Notes under the pieces: generated by a model
The model's input: only the letters and a program-made list of their open reading frames with translations
Told to the model about the DNA's origin: nothing
Database searches by the model: none
Shown here: piece after piece, positions 37,903 through 44,967 of the stretch
How the letters are laid out: every line of letters starts with the position of its first letter
Position numbering within the stretch: the first letter of the stretch is position 1
Position numbers and translations under genes: made by a program
Assembly (NCBI GenBank): GCA_947493955.1
Contig: CANLSQ010000001.1
Location: 1,240,001-1,304,000 of the forward strand
Length of the DNA stretch: 64,000 nucleotides
Reading direction: 5' to 3'
Origin: an uncultured Sphingomonadaceae bacterium
GTDB lineage: Bacteria; Pseudomonadota; Alphaproteobacteria; Sphingomonadales; Sphingomonadaceae

Positions 37903-39882
37903 TCAGCCCAGTTTTGCTATAATTTGTGGTGTAATCGCCTCTGCGGTGAGACCAAAATGTTCGAACAGGTCATTAATCGGTGCGGATGCGCCAAAACTGT
38001 CTATGCCGAAGCGCAGGCCGTCCAGTCCGGTGTAACGCTCCCATCCAAAGGTCGTTCCGGCTTCAATGGAAACCCGTAATGTTCCGGACCCGCCGAGCAG
38101 CTCCGCTTTATAATCATCGGATTGCGCATCAAATAACTCAGTACAAGGCATCGACACGACATCTGCCCCAACGCCATTTGCCTCCAGTTTGGCCGCAACA
38201 TCCATCGCCAGCGATACTTCAGAACCCGTGGCGATCAGCACAACGCGTTTAGCGTTCTCCGCCGGTTTCATTAAATAAGCGCCTTTTTCACAATGGTTTA
38301 CGCTGACGTCATGGCGTAACGGCGGCAGCCCCTGACGGGTCAAAGCCAGCGTCGAAGGCCCTTCCGACCGCTTGATAGCCAGGGCCCAGCATTCCGCTGT
38401 CTCGATTGCATCGGCCGGGCGGAACACCTGCATATTCGGCATGGCCCGCAGGCTTTGAATATGCTCAATCGGTTGGTGTGTTGGTCCATCTTCACCCAAA
38501 CCGATGCTGTCATGGGTCATCACATAGATCGCGCGTGTGTTTTGAATGGCGGAAAGCCGCATTGCACCACGGCAATAGTCGGTAAAGACCAGAAATGTGC
38601 CGCCATAAGGGATGATACCGCCATGCAGCGCCATACCGTTCATGGCCGCCGCCATGCCAAATTCGCGGATGCCGTAATAGATATAACGCCCAGAATAATC
38701 ATCTTTGGTCAACGGCTTGGTCGAATCCGTCTTGGTATTGTTTGATCCGGTCAAATCAGCGCTACCGCCCACCATTTCCGGCAACGCAGCTGTAATCGCA
38801 CCCAATGCCATTTCAGAAGCCTTGCGGGTAGCGACTTTGGGTGGATCTTGTGCCAGGCTATCAAGATAGTCCTGCATCGCACCACTGTCGGGCAAAGCGC
38901 CAGACATCCGACGCTCAAACTCTTCAGAAAGAGTATGAGCTTTCAAACGTGCTTCCCACTCCGCCCGTTTTACCGCTCCTTTTTCACCAATTTGTCGCCA
39001 TGACGCCAATATATCATCTTGAATTTCAAAAGGTTTTTCATTCCAACCCAATTGCTCACGGGTTGCCGCTATTTCCTCTTCCCCGAGCGGAGCGCCGTGG
39101 GTTGCGGAGGTTCCCTGCTTGTTTGGAGAGCCGTAGCCAATTATTGTCTTACAGGCGACGAGTGATGGTCGTGGATCGGCTTCCGCTTCTTTGAGCGCCT
39201 TGCGAATATCGTCAAAATCATGGCCGTCACAGGACACCACATGCCAGCCAGAAGCCCGGTAACGCGCCGGAATATCCTCGCTAGTGGACAAATCCGTGCC
39301 GCCATCAATGGTTATACCATTATCGTCCCACAAAACGTTGAGGCGGCCCAGCTGCAGATGTCCGGCCAAACCAACCGCTTCATGGTTGATTGCCTCCATC
39401 AGACAGCCATCACCCGCGATAACCCAGGTTTTGTGATCCACCAGATCATCGCTGAAATGCGCGTTCAAATGCCGTTCGGCAATCGCCATGCCGACGGCCA
39501 TGGCAAAGCCCTGCCCCAAAGGTCCGGTGGTTGCCTCAACCCCTTCCAGTTTGAAATTTTCAGGATGGCCGGCACAAGGTGATGATAATTGCCTGAAATC
39601 CTTGATATCCTGTAATGTGGGACGCTCATAACCGGTCAGGTGTAGAAGCGAATAGATCAGCATGGACCCATGACCCGCAGACAGGACAAACCGGTCGCGA
39701 TCCGCCCATTTTGGCGCTTTCGGGTCGAATTTCAGGAAATCGCTGAACAATACGGTCGCCACATCGGCCATACCCATGGGCATACCCGGATGGCCGCTAT
39801 TGGCCGCTTGCACCGCATCCATCGACAATGCGCGAATGGCATTTGCCATGGTTTTTTCGGAAATTTTATCGGAAACGGCCAT
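37903..39882 (-). CDS. tkt: Transketolase
   Basis: 659-aa thiamine diphosphate enzyme of the non-oxidative pentose phosphate pathway. Motifs are SGHPGMPMGMADVATVLF, the TPP signature GDGCLMEAINHEAVGLAGHL with LNVLWDDNGITIDG, and THDSIGLGEDGPTHQPIEHI with the catalytic histidine region. It is the first gene of the operon tkt-gap-pgk-GNAT-fda-OMT-thiE; a product of the last gene (thiamine phosphate) leads to the cofactor of the first. It diverges from the zapA locus across 196 bp. Confidence 0.96.
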   Translation of the reverse strand: MAVSDKISEKTMANAIRALSMDAVQAANSGHPGMPMGMADVATVLFSDFLKFDPKAPKWADRDRFVLSAGHGSMLIYSLLHLTGYERPTLQDIKDFRQLSSPCAGHPENFKLEGVEATTGPLGQGFAMAVGMAIAERHLNAHFSDDLVDHKTWVIAGDGCLMEAINHEAVGLAGHLQLGRLNVLWDDNGITIDGGTDLSTSEDIPARYRASGWHVVSCDGHDFDDIRKALKEAEADPRPSLVACKTIIGYGSPNKQGTSATHGAPLGEEEIAATREQLGWNEKPFEIQDDILASWRQIGEKGAVKRAEWEARLKAHTLSEEFERRMSGALPDSGAMQDYLDSLAQDPPKVATRKASEMALGAITAALPEMVGGSADLTGSNNTKTDSTKPLTKDDYSGRYIYYGIREFGMAAAMNGMALHGGIIPYGGTFLVFTDYCRGAMRLSAIQNTRAIYVMTHDSIGLGEDGPTHQPIEHIQSLRAMPNMQVFRPADAIETAECWALAIKRSEGPSTLALTRQGLPPLRHDVSVNHCEKGAYLMKPAENAKRVVLIATGSEVSLAMDVAAKLEANGVGADVVSMPCTELFDAQSDDYKAELLGGSGTLRVSIEAGTTFGWERYTGLDGLRFGIDSFGASAPINDLFEHFGLTAEAITPQIIAKLG

Positions 39883-40078
39883 GTTTTTCGGATCCCCCAG
39901 CAGTGATCAAATTATGGCAACGATGGAATATTGGAAATCTACCGATTCGCCATTTTGACACACCCTTTGATGGCCTGCGCTCATATCGTCAAGGCTGCGC
40001 TTCACCGATCTAGTGTTTACGCAGCGGCCCGAGATTGTTACCAATGAAACACAATAACTTATAAGTCGGAACCAAGTC

Positions 40079-40270
40079 ATGGAAAACGAACGAGTGATCC
40101 TCGCGATCGGCCGCATAGAGCGGGCGCTCAGTCGCATAGAAACGGTCAAGGCAGCCACAACTGCCCCACAGGTCGATCCAGAGCTGGAAAAACGGCACGC
40201 GGCCCTGAAAGAAGAAATGAAACAGGCCATTCATACGATTGACGGGCTGATTGCCCGGCAGGAGCGCTAA
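40079..40270 (+). CDS. Small coiled-coil protein upstream of zapA (ZauP-like)
   Basis: 63-aa, almost entirely helical protein with heptad pattern (ILAIGRIERALSRIETVKA and ELEKRHAALKEEMKQAIHT). It ends 1 bp before the zapA start. In Caulobacter a coiled-coil partner of ZapA named ZauP is encoded in the same position; the assignment here rests on position, size and coiled-coil character, not on clear sequence identity. Probable role is in division-ring organisation. Confidence 0.65.
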   Translation: MENERVILAIGRIERALSRIETVKAATTAPQVDPELEKRHAALKEEMKQAIHTIDGLIARQER

Positions 40271-40271
40271 T

Positions 40272-40637
40272 ATGGCACAGGTAAAGCTAGAAATCGGCGG
40301 TCGTTCGTTCATGGTCACCTGCCAGGATGGCGAAGAAGAGCATCTTGGCAAACTGGGAGCCATGGTTGACGCAAAAGCAGGAGAAGCTGGCGATCCTGCT
40401 GGTCTGACAGAAAGCCGGATGCTGTTGTTCACATCCCTTTTGCTGGCGGACGAACTTCATGCCACAAAAAATGCCGACCACAATGAACCGGCACCACAAC
40501 CTGCAATTCCACCCGCTGGTAAGCCGCAGAAAACCAACGATGCTGAAGATGAACGCGTACTCCTTGCGCTGGAAAAACTGGCAGATCGCGCAGAAGCCTT
40601 TGCGAACAGCCTTGAGCAGACCGCCAATGTTCCCTAG
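40272..40637 (+). CDS. zapA: Cell division protein ZapA
   Basis: 121-aa ZapA, which crosslinks FtsZ filaments. The start at 40272 (MAQVKLEIGGRSFMVTCQDG) fits the conserved N-terminal globular domain; the frame from 40251 would overlap the upstream gene. The second half is a charged linker and a coiled coil (DERVLLALEKLADRAEAFAN). Followed by 6S RNA and the formyl-THF cyclo-ligase gene, the same order as zapA-ssrS-fau in E. coli. Confidence 0.9.
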   Translation: MAQVKLEIGGRSFMVTCQDGEEEHLGKLGAMVDAKAGEAGDPAGLTESRMLLFTSLLLADELHATKNADHNEPAPQPAIPPAGKPQKTNDAEDERVLLALEKLADRAEAFANSLEQTANVP

Positions 40638-40645
40638 ATAGCTGT

Positions 40646-40824
40646 TGACGGGTACTGCCTGGCACGAGCCAGAAGCGAACATCCCTGAGGCGATATAACA
40701 TCCAAGGGAGCTGTCCCTGCTCGGATTGCGGACTTTTTGGAAGTCGGGTTCGAAGCATATGGCGCCCACCTGACGTAATTGGCGTCAGAGGATTTTCCGG
40801 TAAACGACCCTGGTGGTCCCGTCA
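40646..40824 (+). ncRNA. ssrS: 6S RNA
   Basis: No coding frame fills the space between zapA and the 5-formyl-THF cyclo-ligase gene, which is the standard site of 6S RNA in proteobacteria. The ends form a closing stem, TGACGGG (40646-40652) with CCCGTCA (40818-40824), enclosing about 165 nt with further partial pairing and an open middle. 6S RNA binds the sigma70 RNA polymerase holoenzyme. Exact ends are estimates from the stem. Confidence 0.75.
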
Positions 40825-40848
40825 CCTTTCTCCAAGAAAGATTTATCT

Positions 40849-41433
40849 TTGAATAACTTATCAGATGAAAAGAAGAAACTACGTGAAGAGCATAGGCGGC
40901 GACGCGATGCTTTTTACAGCCAGTTGGATGCTGCGACAAAAGGTCTGGCGTTCCGACGCCCTCCCTCGCCTTTGGCCAAACTGATTGAACAGAGCAATAT
41001 CGTCGCCATGTACAGCGCAATGGGCTCTGAAGCTCCTACCGCCAAGCTCGCTGAATATTGTATCGAGATAGGAAAAATCATCGCGTTTCCGGCAGTTACA
41101 GGAGATTCCCCCTTGGAGTTCCGGCAAGTCGACACCATGGAACTGCTAGAAGCTGGATATCAGAATATTGCGGAACCCAAGGCCGATTGTCCAGTCGTGG
41201 TACCAGATCTCATAATAACCCCGATGATTGCTTTTGATCGATCAATGGGCCGACTCGGCCAAGGCAAGGGCCACTATGATCGGACCTTCGCAAAACACCC
41301 TGATGCAACCCGAATTGGCCTTGCCTGGTCGGTACAGGAAGCTGATAATATCCCGATGCAGCCTCATGACGTCACTTTGGACATGATCGTGACAGAATCT
41401 GAGATAATTCAACGAGTTAATATGACGTCATGA
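40849..41433 (+). CDS. fau: 5-formyltetrahydrofolate cyclo-ligase
   Basis: 194-aa MTHFS enzyme that converts 5-formyl-THF to methenyl-THF with ATP. Motifs are DEKKKLREEHRRRRDAF at the N-terminus, IAFPAVTGDSPLEFRQ and the phosphate/Mg loop DRSMGRLGQGKGHYDRTF. The start TTG at 40849 was chosen because a purine-rich AAGAAAG precedes it and the GTG at 40813 would fall inside the 6S RNA. The stop overlaps the DUF2842 start by 4 bp. Confidence 0.88.
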   Translation: MNNLSDEKKKLREEHRRRRDAFYSQLDAATKGLAFRRPPSPLAKLIEQSNIVAMYSAMGSEAPTAKLAEYCIEIGKIIAFPAVTGDSPLEFRQVDTMELLEAGYQNIAEPKADCPVVVPDLIITPMIAFDRSMGRLGQGKGHYDRTFAKHPDATRIGLAWSVQEADNIPMQPHDVTLDMIVTESEIIQRVNMTS

Positions 41434-41681
41434 CGACAGATCCGGACAAGAAACAGCCTTACAATCCACCAGATGCACCCAATTGGCGCGCTCCTGTTGG
41501 TGTGATTTTGATGCTGGTCTTCATTTTGATCTGGAGCGGTATTGTTGTTAGCCTGATCGACTGGATCAGCGATCTGAATTTCTGGTTGCAGCTACCGATC
41601 TACGTAATCGCCGGGATAATCTGGATATATCCCATCAAACCGCTACTGCTATGGATAAATACCGGGAAATTCCGTTCCTGA
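41430..41681 (+). CDS. DUF2842 family membrane protein
   Basis: 83-aa protein with two membrane helices (VGVILMLVFILIWSGIVVSL and LPIYVIAGIIWIYPIKPLLL) and a short Pro-rich N-terminus. This matches the alphaproteobacterial DUF2842 family, whose function is unknown. Start overlaps the cyclo-ligase stop by ATGA. Confidence 0.8.
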   Translation: MTTDPDKKQPYNPPDAPNWRAPVGVILMLVFILIWSGIVVSLIDWISDLNFWLQLPIYVIAGIIWIYPIKPLLLWINTGKFRS

Positions 41682-41708
41682 ACCGCCAATAACCTCTTTT
41701 TGAGGCAA

Positions 41709-41785
<77 letters not shown>

Positions 41786-41829
41786 TTATGCACCGGCATG
41801 TTCGCCGGGATATGCAGTGGAGAAGCGCA

Positions 41830-41856
41830 AGTATAAGAGCTCTGCCTGACTGTCAA
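41830..41856 (-). promoter_or_regulatory. Candidate promoter of tRNA-Asp
   Basis: Minus-strand TTGACA (41856-41851) and TATACT (41835-41830) lie about 45 bp before the tRNA. Spacing is 15 bp, shorter than ideal; taking the overlapping TTGTTG as -35 gives 18 bp. Both boxes are near-consensus. Confidence 0.45.
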
Positions 41857-42018
41857 CAACACTCTTGCAAAGATTCAAAGAAAATTTGCTTCCCGCTTAT
41901 TGGGTCGCTGATTTGATTGCGAAATTCCGGCAAGCCCGATGACCAATCTGGCGTCAACTTGACCCAACAGGCCAATTTGAAACCACGGTTTTGCGAAGCC
42001 CCCATTTCGGATGAAAGC

Positions 42019-42081
42019 GTTACACAGTTTAACATATGTTACAAATCGTTACAGTTAAAATGGCATTAAGCAAACGTTACA
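42019..42081 (+). promoter_or_regulatory. Four GTTACA direct repeats, possible operator
   Basis: GTTACA occurs at 42019, 42038, 42048 and 42076, all on the same strand within 63 bp and 120-180 bp upstream of the first DUF11 gene. Start-to-start distances are 19, 10 and 28 bp, roughly two, one and three helical turns. Such spacing suggests cooperative binding by a regulator. No known regulator is assigned. Confidence 0.45.
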
Positions 42082-42199
42082 TTTCCTGCTGAAATATATG
42101 TTATATATCTGTTTTTTATGGATTTTATTTGAATTGACGGCAACGACTTTTTGACGTCATCTTTACGAAATATTTGCCTTTCTCCTGCATATCAAGTTC

Positions 42200-43243
42200 A
42201 TGAATTATGTAGGAAAAGCATGTTTGACGGGCTGTCTTCAGCCTGTTGGCGCGATAGCAAAACGCGGTGCCATGACGCTGGCCGCCACGCTGTCCGTCAT
42301 GACGCTGGGGACAGTGGGAATGTCCGCGGCCAATGCCGCTGGCACGATAGCTGGCACGGATATTCTCAATACCGCCCAAGCGTCCTACGATGGCCCCGGC
42401 GGTCCTGTCGTTATCGATTCAAATACCGTAACCATTACAGTGGACGAACTGCTTGATGTAACAGTCGCATCAGCCGACCCGGGTGACATTGCTGCAGATA
42501 GTGGTGCCACACAGCAAGTTACAACCTATCAAGTCACCAACACTGGCAACGGCAATGAAGCCTTTACGCTCACAGCCGATACAGCCAAGGGCGGCGACGA
42601 TTTCGATACCAGTAACGCCGTTATCTATCTGGATACCGACGACAATGGTGTTTTTGATCCCGGTGTTGATACGATTTATTCGCCCGGCTCAAATGATCCG
42701 GTATTGGCACCAGATGCTAGCATAAACGTCTTTATATTGTCGGATATCCCGGTGTCCGCAACAGACGGGCAACGCGCAGAAGTCGAATTGTCCGCCGTGG
42801 CTAATACAGGAAGCGGCACGCCTGGTACCAGTTTTGCCGGTCAAGGTGATGGCGGCGGTGACGCCGTTGTCGGTTCAACCGGCGCCGACGGCGAAGCAAG
42901 CAGCTTCTTCTTGATACAGGCGGCGCAGGTCGCGCTGGTAAAAAGTGCGACTGTGACCGATCAATTTGGCGGCAATCAGCCGGTTCCAGGTGCGACTATT
43001 ACCTATCAGCTCGTTGCTACAATCACGGGATCAGGCAGCCTGACCAACCTGAATATCACCGACGATATACCCACTGACACGACCTACACGGCAGAAAGCA
43101 TCACTCTGGAAGGCGGAAACCTGACCGATAGCGATGCCGATGCTGACGCCGGGTCATTTGACGGCAGCGAGATTGCAGTCAGCCTGGGCACGGTTCCCGG
43201 CGGCCAGACCCGCACCATCACTTTCCAAGTAACGATAGATTGA
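42200..43243 (+). CDS. Secreted DUF11-domain protein 1
   Basis: 347 aa. A long signal peptide (hydrophobic MTLAATLSVMTLGTVGMSAA, cleavage after ANAA at about residue 47) leads to an N-terminal module beginning GTDILNTAQASYDGPGG and running to SNTVTITV. A middle domain (VTTYQVTNTGNGNEAFTL to FILSDIPVS) and a C-terminal DUF11-type beta-sandwich (VALVKSATVTDQFGG to the end) follow. Asp-rich loops (DTDDNGVFDPGVD) may bind calcium. The same architecture recurs in the protein at 43810. First gene of a four-gene cluster; next gene begins 10 bp downstream. No anchor motif, so it may be assembled on or released from the cell surface. Confidence 0.75.
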   Translation: MNYVGKACLTGCLQPVGAIAKRGAMTLAATLSVMTLGTVGMSAANAAGTIAGTDILNTAQASYDGPGGPVVIDSNTVTITVDELLDVTVASADPGDIAADSGATQQVTTYQVTNTGNGNEAFTLTADTAKGGDDFDTSNAVIYLDTDDNGVFDPGVDTIYSPGSNDPVLAPDASINVFILSDIPVSATDGQRAEVELSAVANTGSGTPGTSFAGQGDGGGDAVVGSTGADGEASSFFLIQAAQVALVKSATVTDQFGGNQPVPGATITYQLVATITGSGSLTNLNITDDIPTDTTYTAESITLEGGNLTDSDADADAGSFDGSEIAVSLGTVPGGQTRTITFQVTID

Positions 43244-43253
43244 GGAAAATCGG

Positions 43254-43742
43254 ATGAAAATCAATCTTTTGAAACGTTTAGCAATGATTGCAGCCCTAGC
43301 AATTCCGGGGATCACACCCGGCGTGGCCATGGCTGCCAATAATGTCGCGCTTTCCAGCGATGTTTTTGTCGAACGCAAGATCGAGAACGCGGACGGACAA
43401 ACTTCCGTGATGTTGGAAGAACCCAAAACGGTCATTCCAGGCGATAATCTCGTCTTCGTTGTCAAATATAAGAATGTTGGCAGCACGCCAGCTACCGATT
43501 TCTCTGTCACCAACCCGCTCCCCAAAGCGGTCGCGTTCAATGGAACGTCTGATGGCACCGAAATTGTCTCCGTTGACGGAGGCAAAAACTGGGGGCCGCT
43601 TTCGGCTCTTACATATACGCGCGCAAACGGGGAGGTTCGCCCTGCCCTGATGAGCGACGTAACGCATATCAAGTGGAAATTTAATCGTTCTCTTTCAGTG
43701 GGTTCGGAAGGAAAACTTGTATTTCGCGGGACAGTAAAATGA
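43254..43742 (+). CDS. Secreted DUF11-like single-domain protein
   Basis: 162 aa with a signal peptide (KINLLKRLAMIAALAIPGIT, cleavage after VAMA at about residue 27) and one beta-sandwich domain of the DUF11 type. Family-like features are VIPGDNLVFVVKYKNVGSTP and ATDFSVTNPLPKAVAFNGTS, then SVDGGKNWGPLSAL. A good ribosome site (GAGGA) precedes the start. It is short enough to be a linker, cap or subunit compared with its larger neighbours. Confidence 0.72.
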   Translation: MKINLLKRLAMIAALAIPGITPGVAMAANNVALSSDVFVERKIENADGQTSVMLEEPKTVIPGDNLVFVVKYKNVGSTPATDFSVTNPLPKAVAFNGTSDGTEIVSVDGGKNWGPLSALTYTRANGEVRPALMSDVTHIKWKFNRSLSVGSEGKLVFRGTVK

Positions 43743-43756
43743 CCGCAAACCGTATC

Positions 43757-43782
43757 GGATCGCCGCGGGGGTAAGGCGATCC
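43757..43782 (+). terminator. Intergenic hairpin before the 43810 gene
   Basis: Perfect 8-bp inverted repeat GGATCGCC (43757-43764) / GGCGATCC (43775-43782) with a 10-nt loop and no U-run. It lies between the second and third genes of the cluster. It is more likely an mRNA processing or stability element than a full terminator. Confidence 0.5.
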
Positions 43783-43809
43783 ACAATAGAGTGAAACAGG
43801 AGTACAGTA

Positions 43810-44907
43810 ATGACCAGTAAACTGAAACTTCTCGTTGCCACAGGCACTGTTACTGCCGCAATGCTGGGTGCAAACCCGGCATTTGCTGCAGGAACGACCG
43901 CAGGCGACGCGATTACCAACAACGTCACCGTAAACTATCAGGTTGGCGGCGTATCCCAGACGGCTGAAACCGATTCAGACACGTTCACAGTCGACCGTAA
44001 GCTCGACCTGACCGTTTCGGAAGCCAATGGTGCTGCCCAATCGGTTACGCCAGGCCAGACGGCAGGCGCGCCTAATCCGGCCTTCCTGACCTACACGGTG
44101 ACCAACGATTCAAACGATGTCGTCGACTTTGAACTGAGCGCTGCACAGCAAACAACCGGAGCCGCGACACCATTTAGCGGCACCGATGACTTTGATGTCA
44201 CGGGCTTGCAGATATTCGTCGAATCCGGCGCAACTCCTGGATATCAGCCGGCGGAAGACACCGCGACATTCATTGACGAGCTGGCTGAAGACGCCAACGC
44301 AACCGTCTACGTTGTCGGTGATATTCCGCTCAGCCTCGCGACGGGTGACGCAGCCGGTATCACGCTGACAGCAACCATCAAAGAGGGTGCTACAGGCGGA
44401 ACTCTGGGCGGCGATTATACCGTCAATGCAACCAATACCGAAGATGGTACTGTTAACGCAGCGAATATCGACAATGTCTACGTCAATGCATCGGCATCGG
44501 ACACGGATAACTTCGTGATTTCCGCCGCCAATGTCAGCGTTGTGAAGTCCAGTTCCGTATTGTGGGATCCGGTAAACGGCAGCACCAACCCGAAATCCAT
44601 TCCGGGTGCGGTGATCGAATATTGTATCGCCGTGACCAACGCGACGGGCAGTGCAACCGCCACCAGCGTCAGCATTTCTGATGATATTTCCGCTCTGGAT
44701 CTGTCATTCTATGCAACGGCGCCGGTATCCGGACCAGCCACCATTCCGGCGGCTAACGGTGTTCGTTCTGCCCTTGCCTGCGATGGCACGGGTGTAAATG
44801 CCGATGCAGGTACTTTGTCAGAATCATCCGGTGTTATCACCGGTGATCTCGGCGATGTCGCTGCCGGCGTTACCGAAACGCTGCTCTTCCGGGCAACGGT
44901 CGACTAA
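43810..44907 (+). CDS. Secreted DUF11-domain protein 2, possible major subunit
   Basis: 365 aa with signal peptide (cleavage after NPAFA at about residue 26). Its parts follow the order of the 42200 protein: N-terminal module GDAITNNVTVNYQVGGVS with TFTVDRKLDLTV, middle domain FLTYTVTNDSNDVVDFELSA to VVGDIPLSLATGD, and C-terminal DUF11 domain VSVVKSSSVLWDPVNG to FRATVD. It is Ala/Thr/Asp-rich, with one cysteine pair in the last domain. A strong ribosome site (CAGGAG) precedes it, and hairpins flank the gene on both sides, as expected for a highly expressed structural subunit. That role is inference. Confidence 0.75.
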   Translation: MTSKLKLLVATGTVTAAMLGANPAFAAGTTAGDAITNNVTVNYQVGGVSQTAETDSDTFTVDRKLDLTVSEANGAAQSVTPGQTAGAPNPAFLTYTVTNDSNDVVDFELSAAQQTTGAATPFSGTDDFDVTGLQIFVESGATPGYQPAEDTATFIDELAEDANATVYVVGDIPLSLATGDAAGITLTATIKEGATGGTLGGDYTVNATNTEDGTVNAANIDNVYVNASASDTDNFVISAANVSVVKSSSVLWDPVNGSTNPKSIPGAVIEYCIAVTNATGSATATSVSISDDISALDLSFYATAPVSGPATIPAANGVRSALACDGTGVNADAGTLSESSGVITGDLGDVAAGVTETLLFRATVD

Positions 44908-44919
44908 AGGTCAAGGATT

Positions 44920-44953
44920 GCGGCGGCTTTCCGGTCATTCGGGAAGCCGCCGC
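44920..44953 (+). terminator. Attenuating hairpin between secreted subunit and outer-membrane gene
   Basis: Stem of 10 perfect pairs, GCGGCGGCTT (44920-44929) with AAGCCGCCGC (44944-44953), extended by TCC/GGG around an 8-nt loop and followed by C- and T-rich CTCCCCCCTTTT. It is a strong hairpin directly after the 43810 gene and 15 bp before the 1703-codon gene, so only part of transcription may continue. Confidence 0.7.
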
Positions 44954-44967
44954 CTCCCCCCTTTTGG

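Larger units (their letters stand above)
41786..42199. other. 414-bp intergenic region before the DUF11 cluster
   Basis: No credible gene is seen here. The left part carries the tRNA promoter. The right part (42010-42180) is AT-rich and holds four GTTACA repeats and two direct TTGACG hexamers at 42134 and 42151. This is the likely regulatory region of the 42.2-50 kb cluster, but no clear -10 box could be assigned. Confidence 0.6.

Noticed and set aside
41853-42035. 60-codon minus-strand frame in the region before the DUF11 cluster
   Set aside because: No ribosome site, no family and it overlaps the tRNA promoter region and regulatory repeats.
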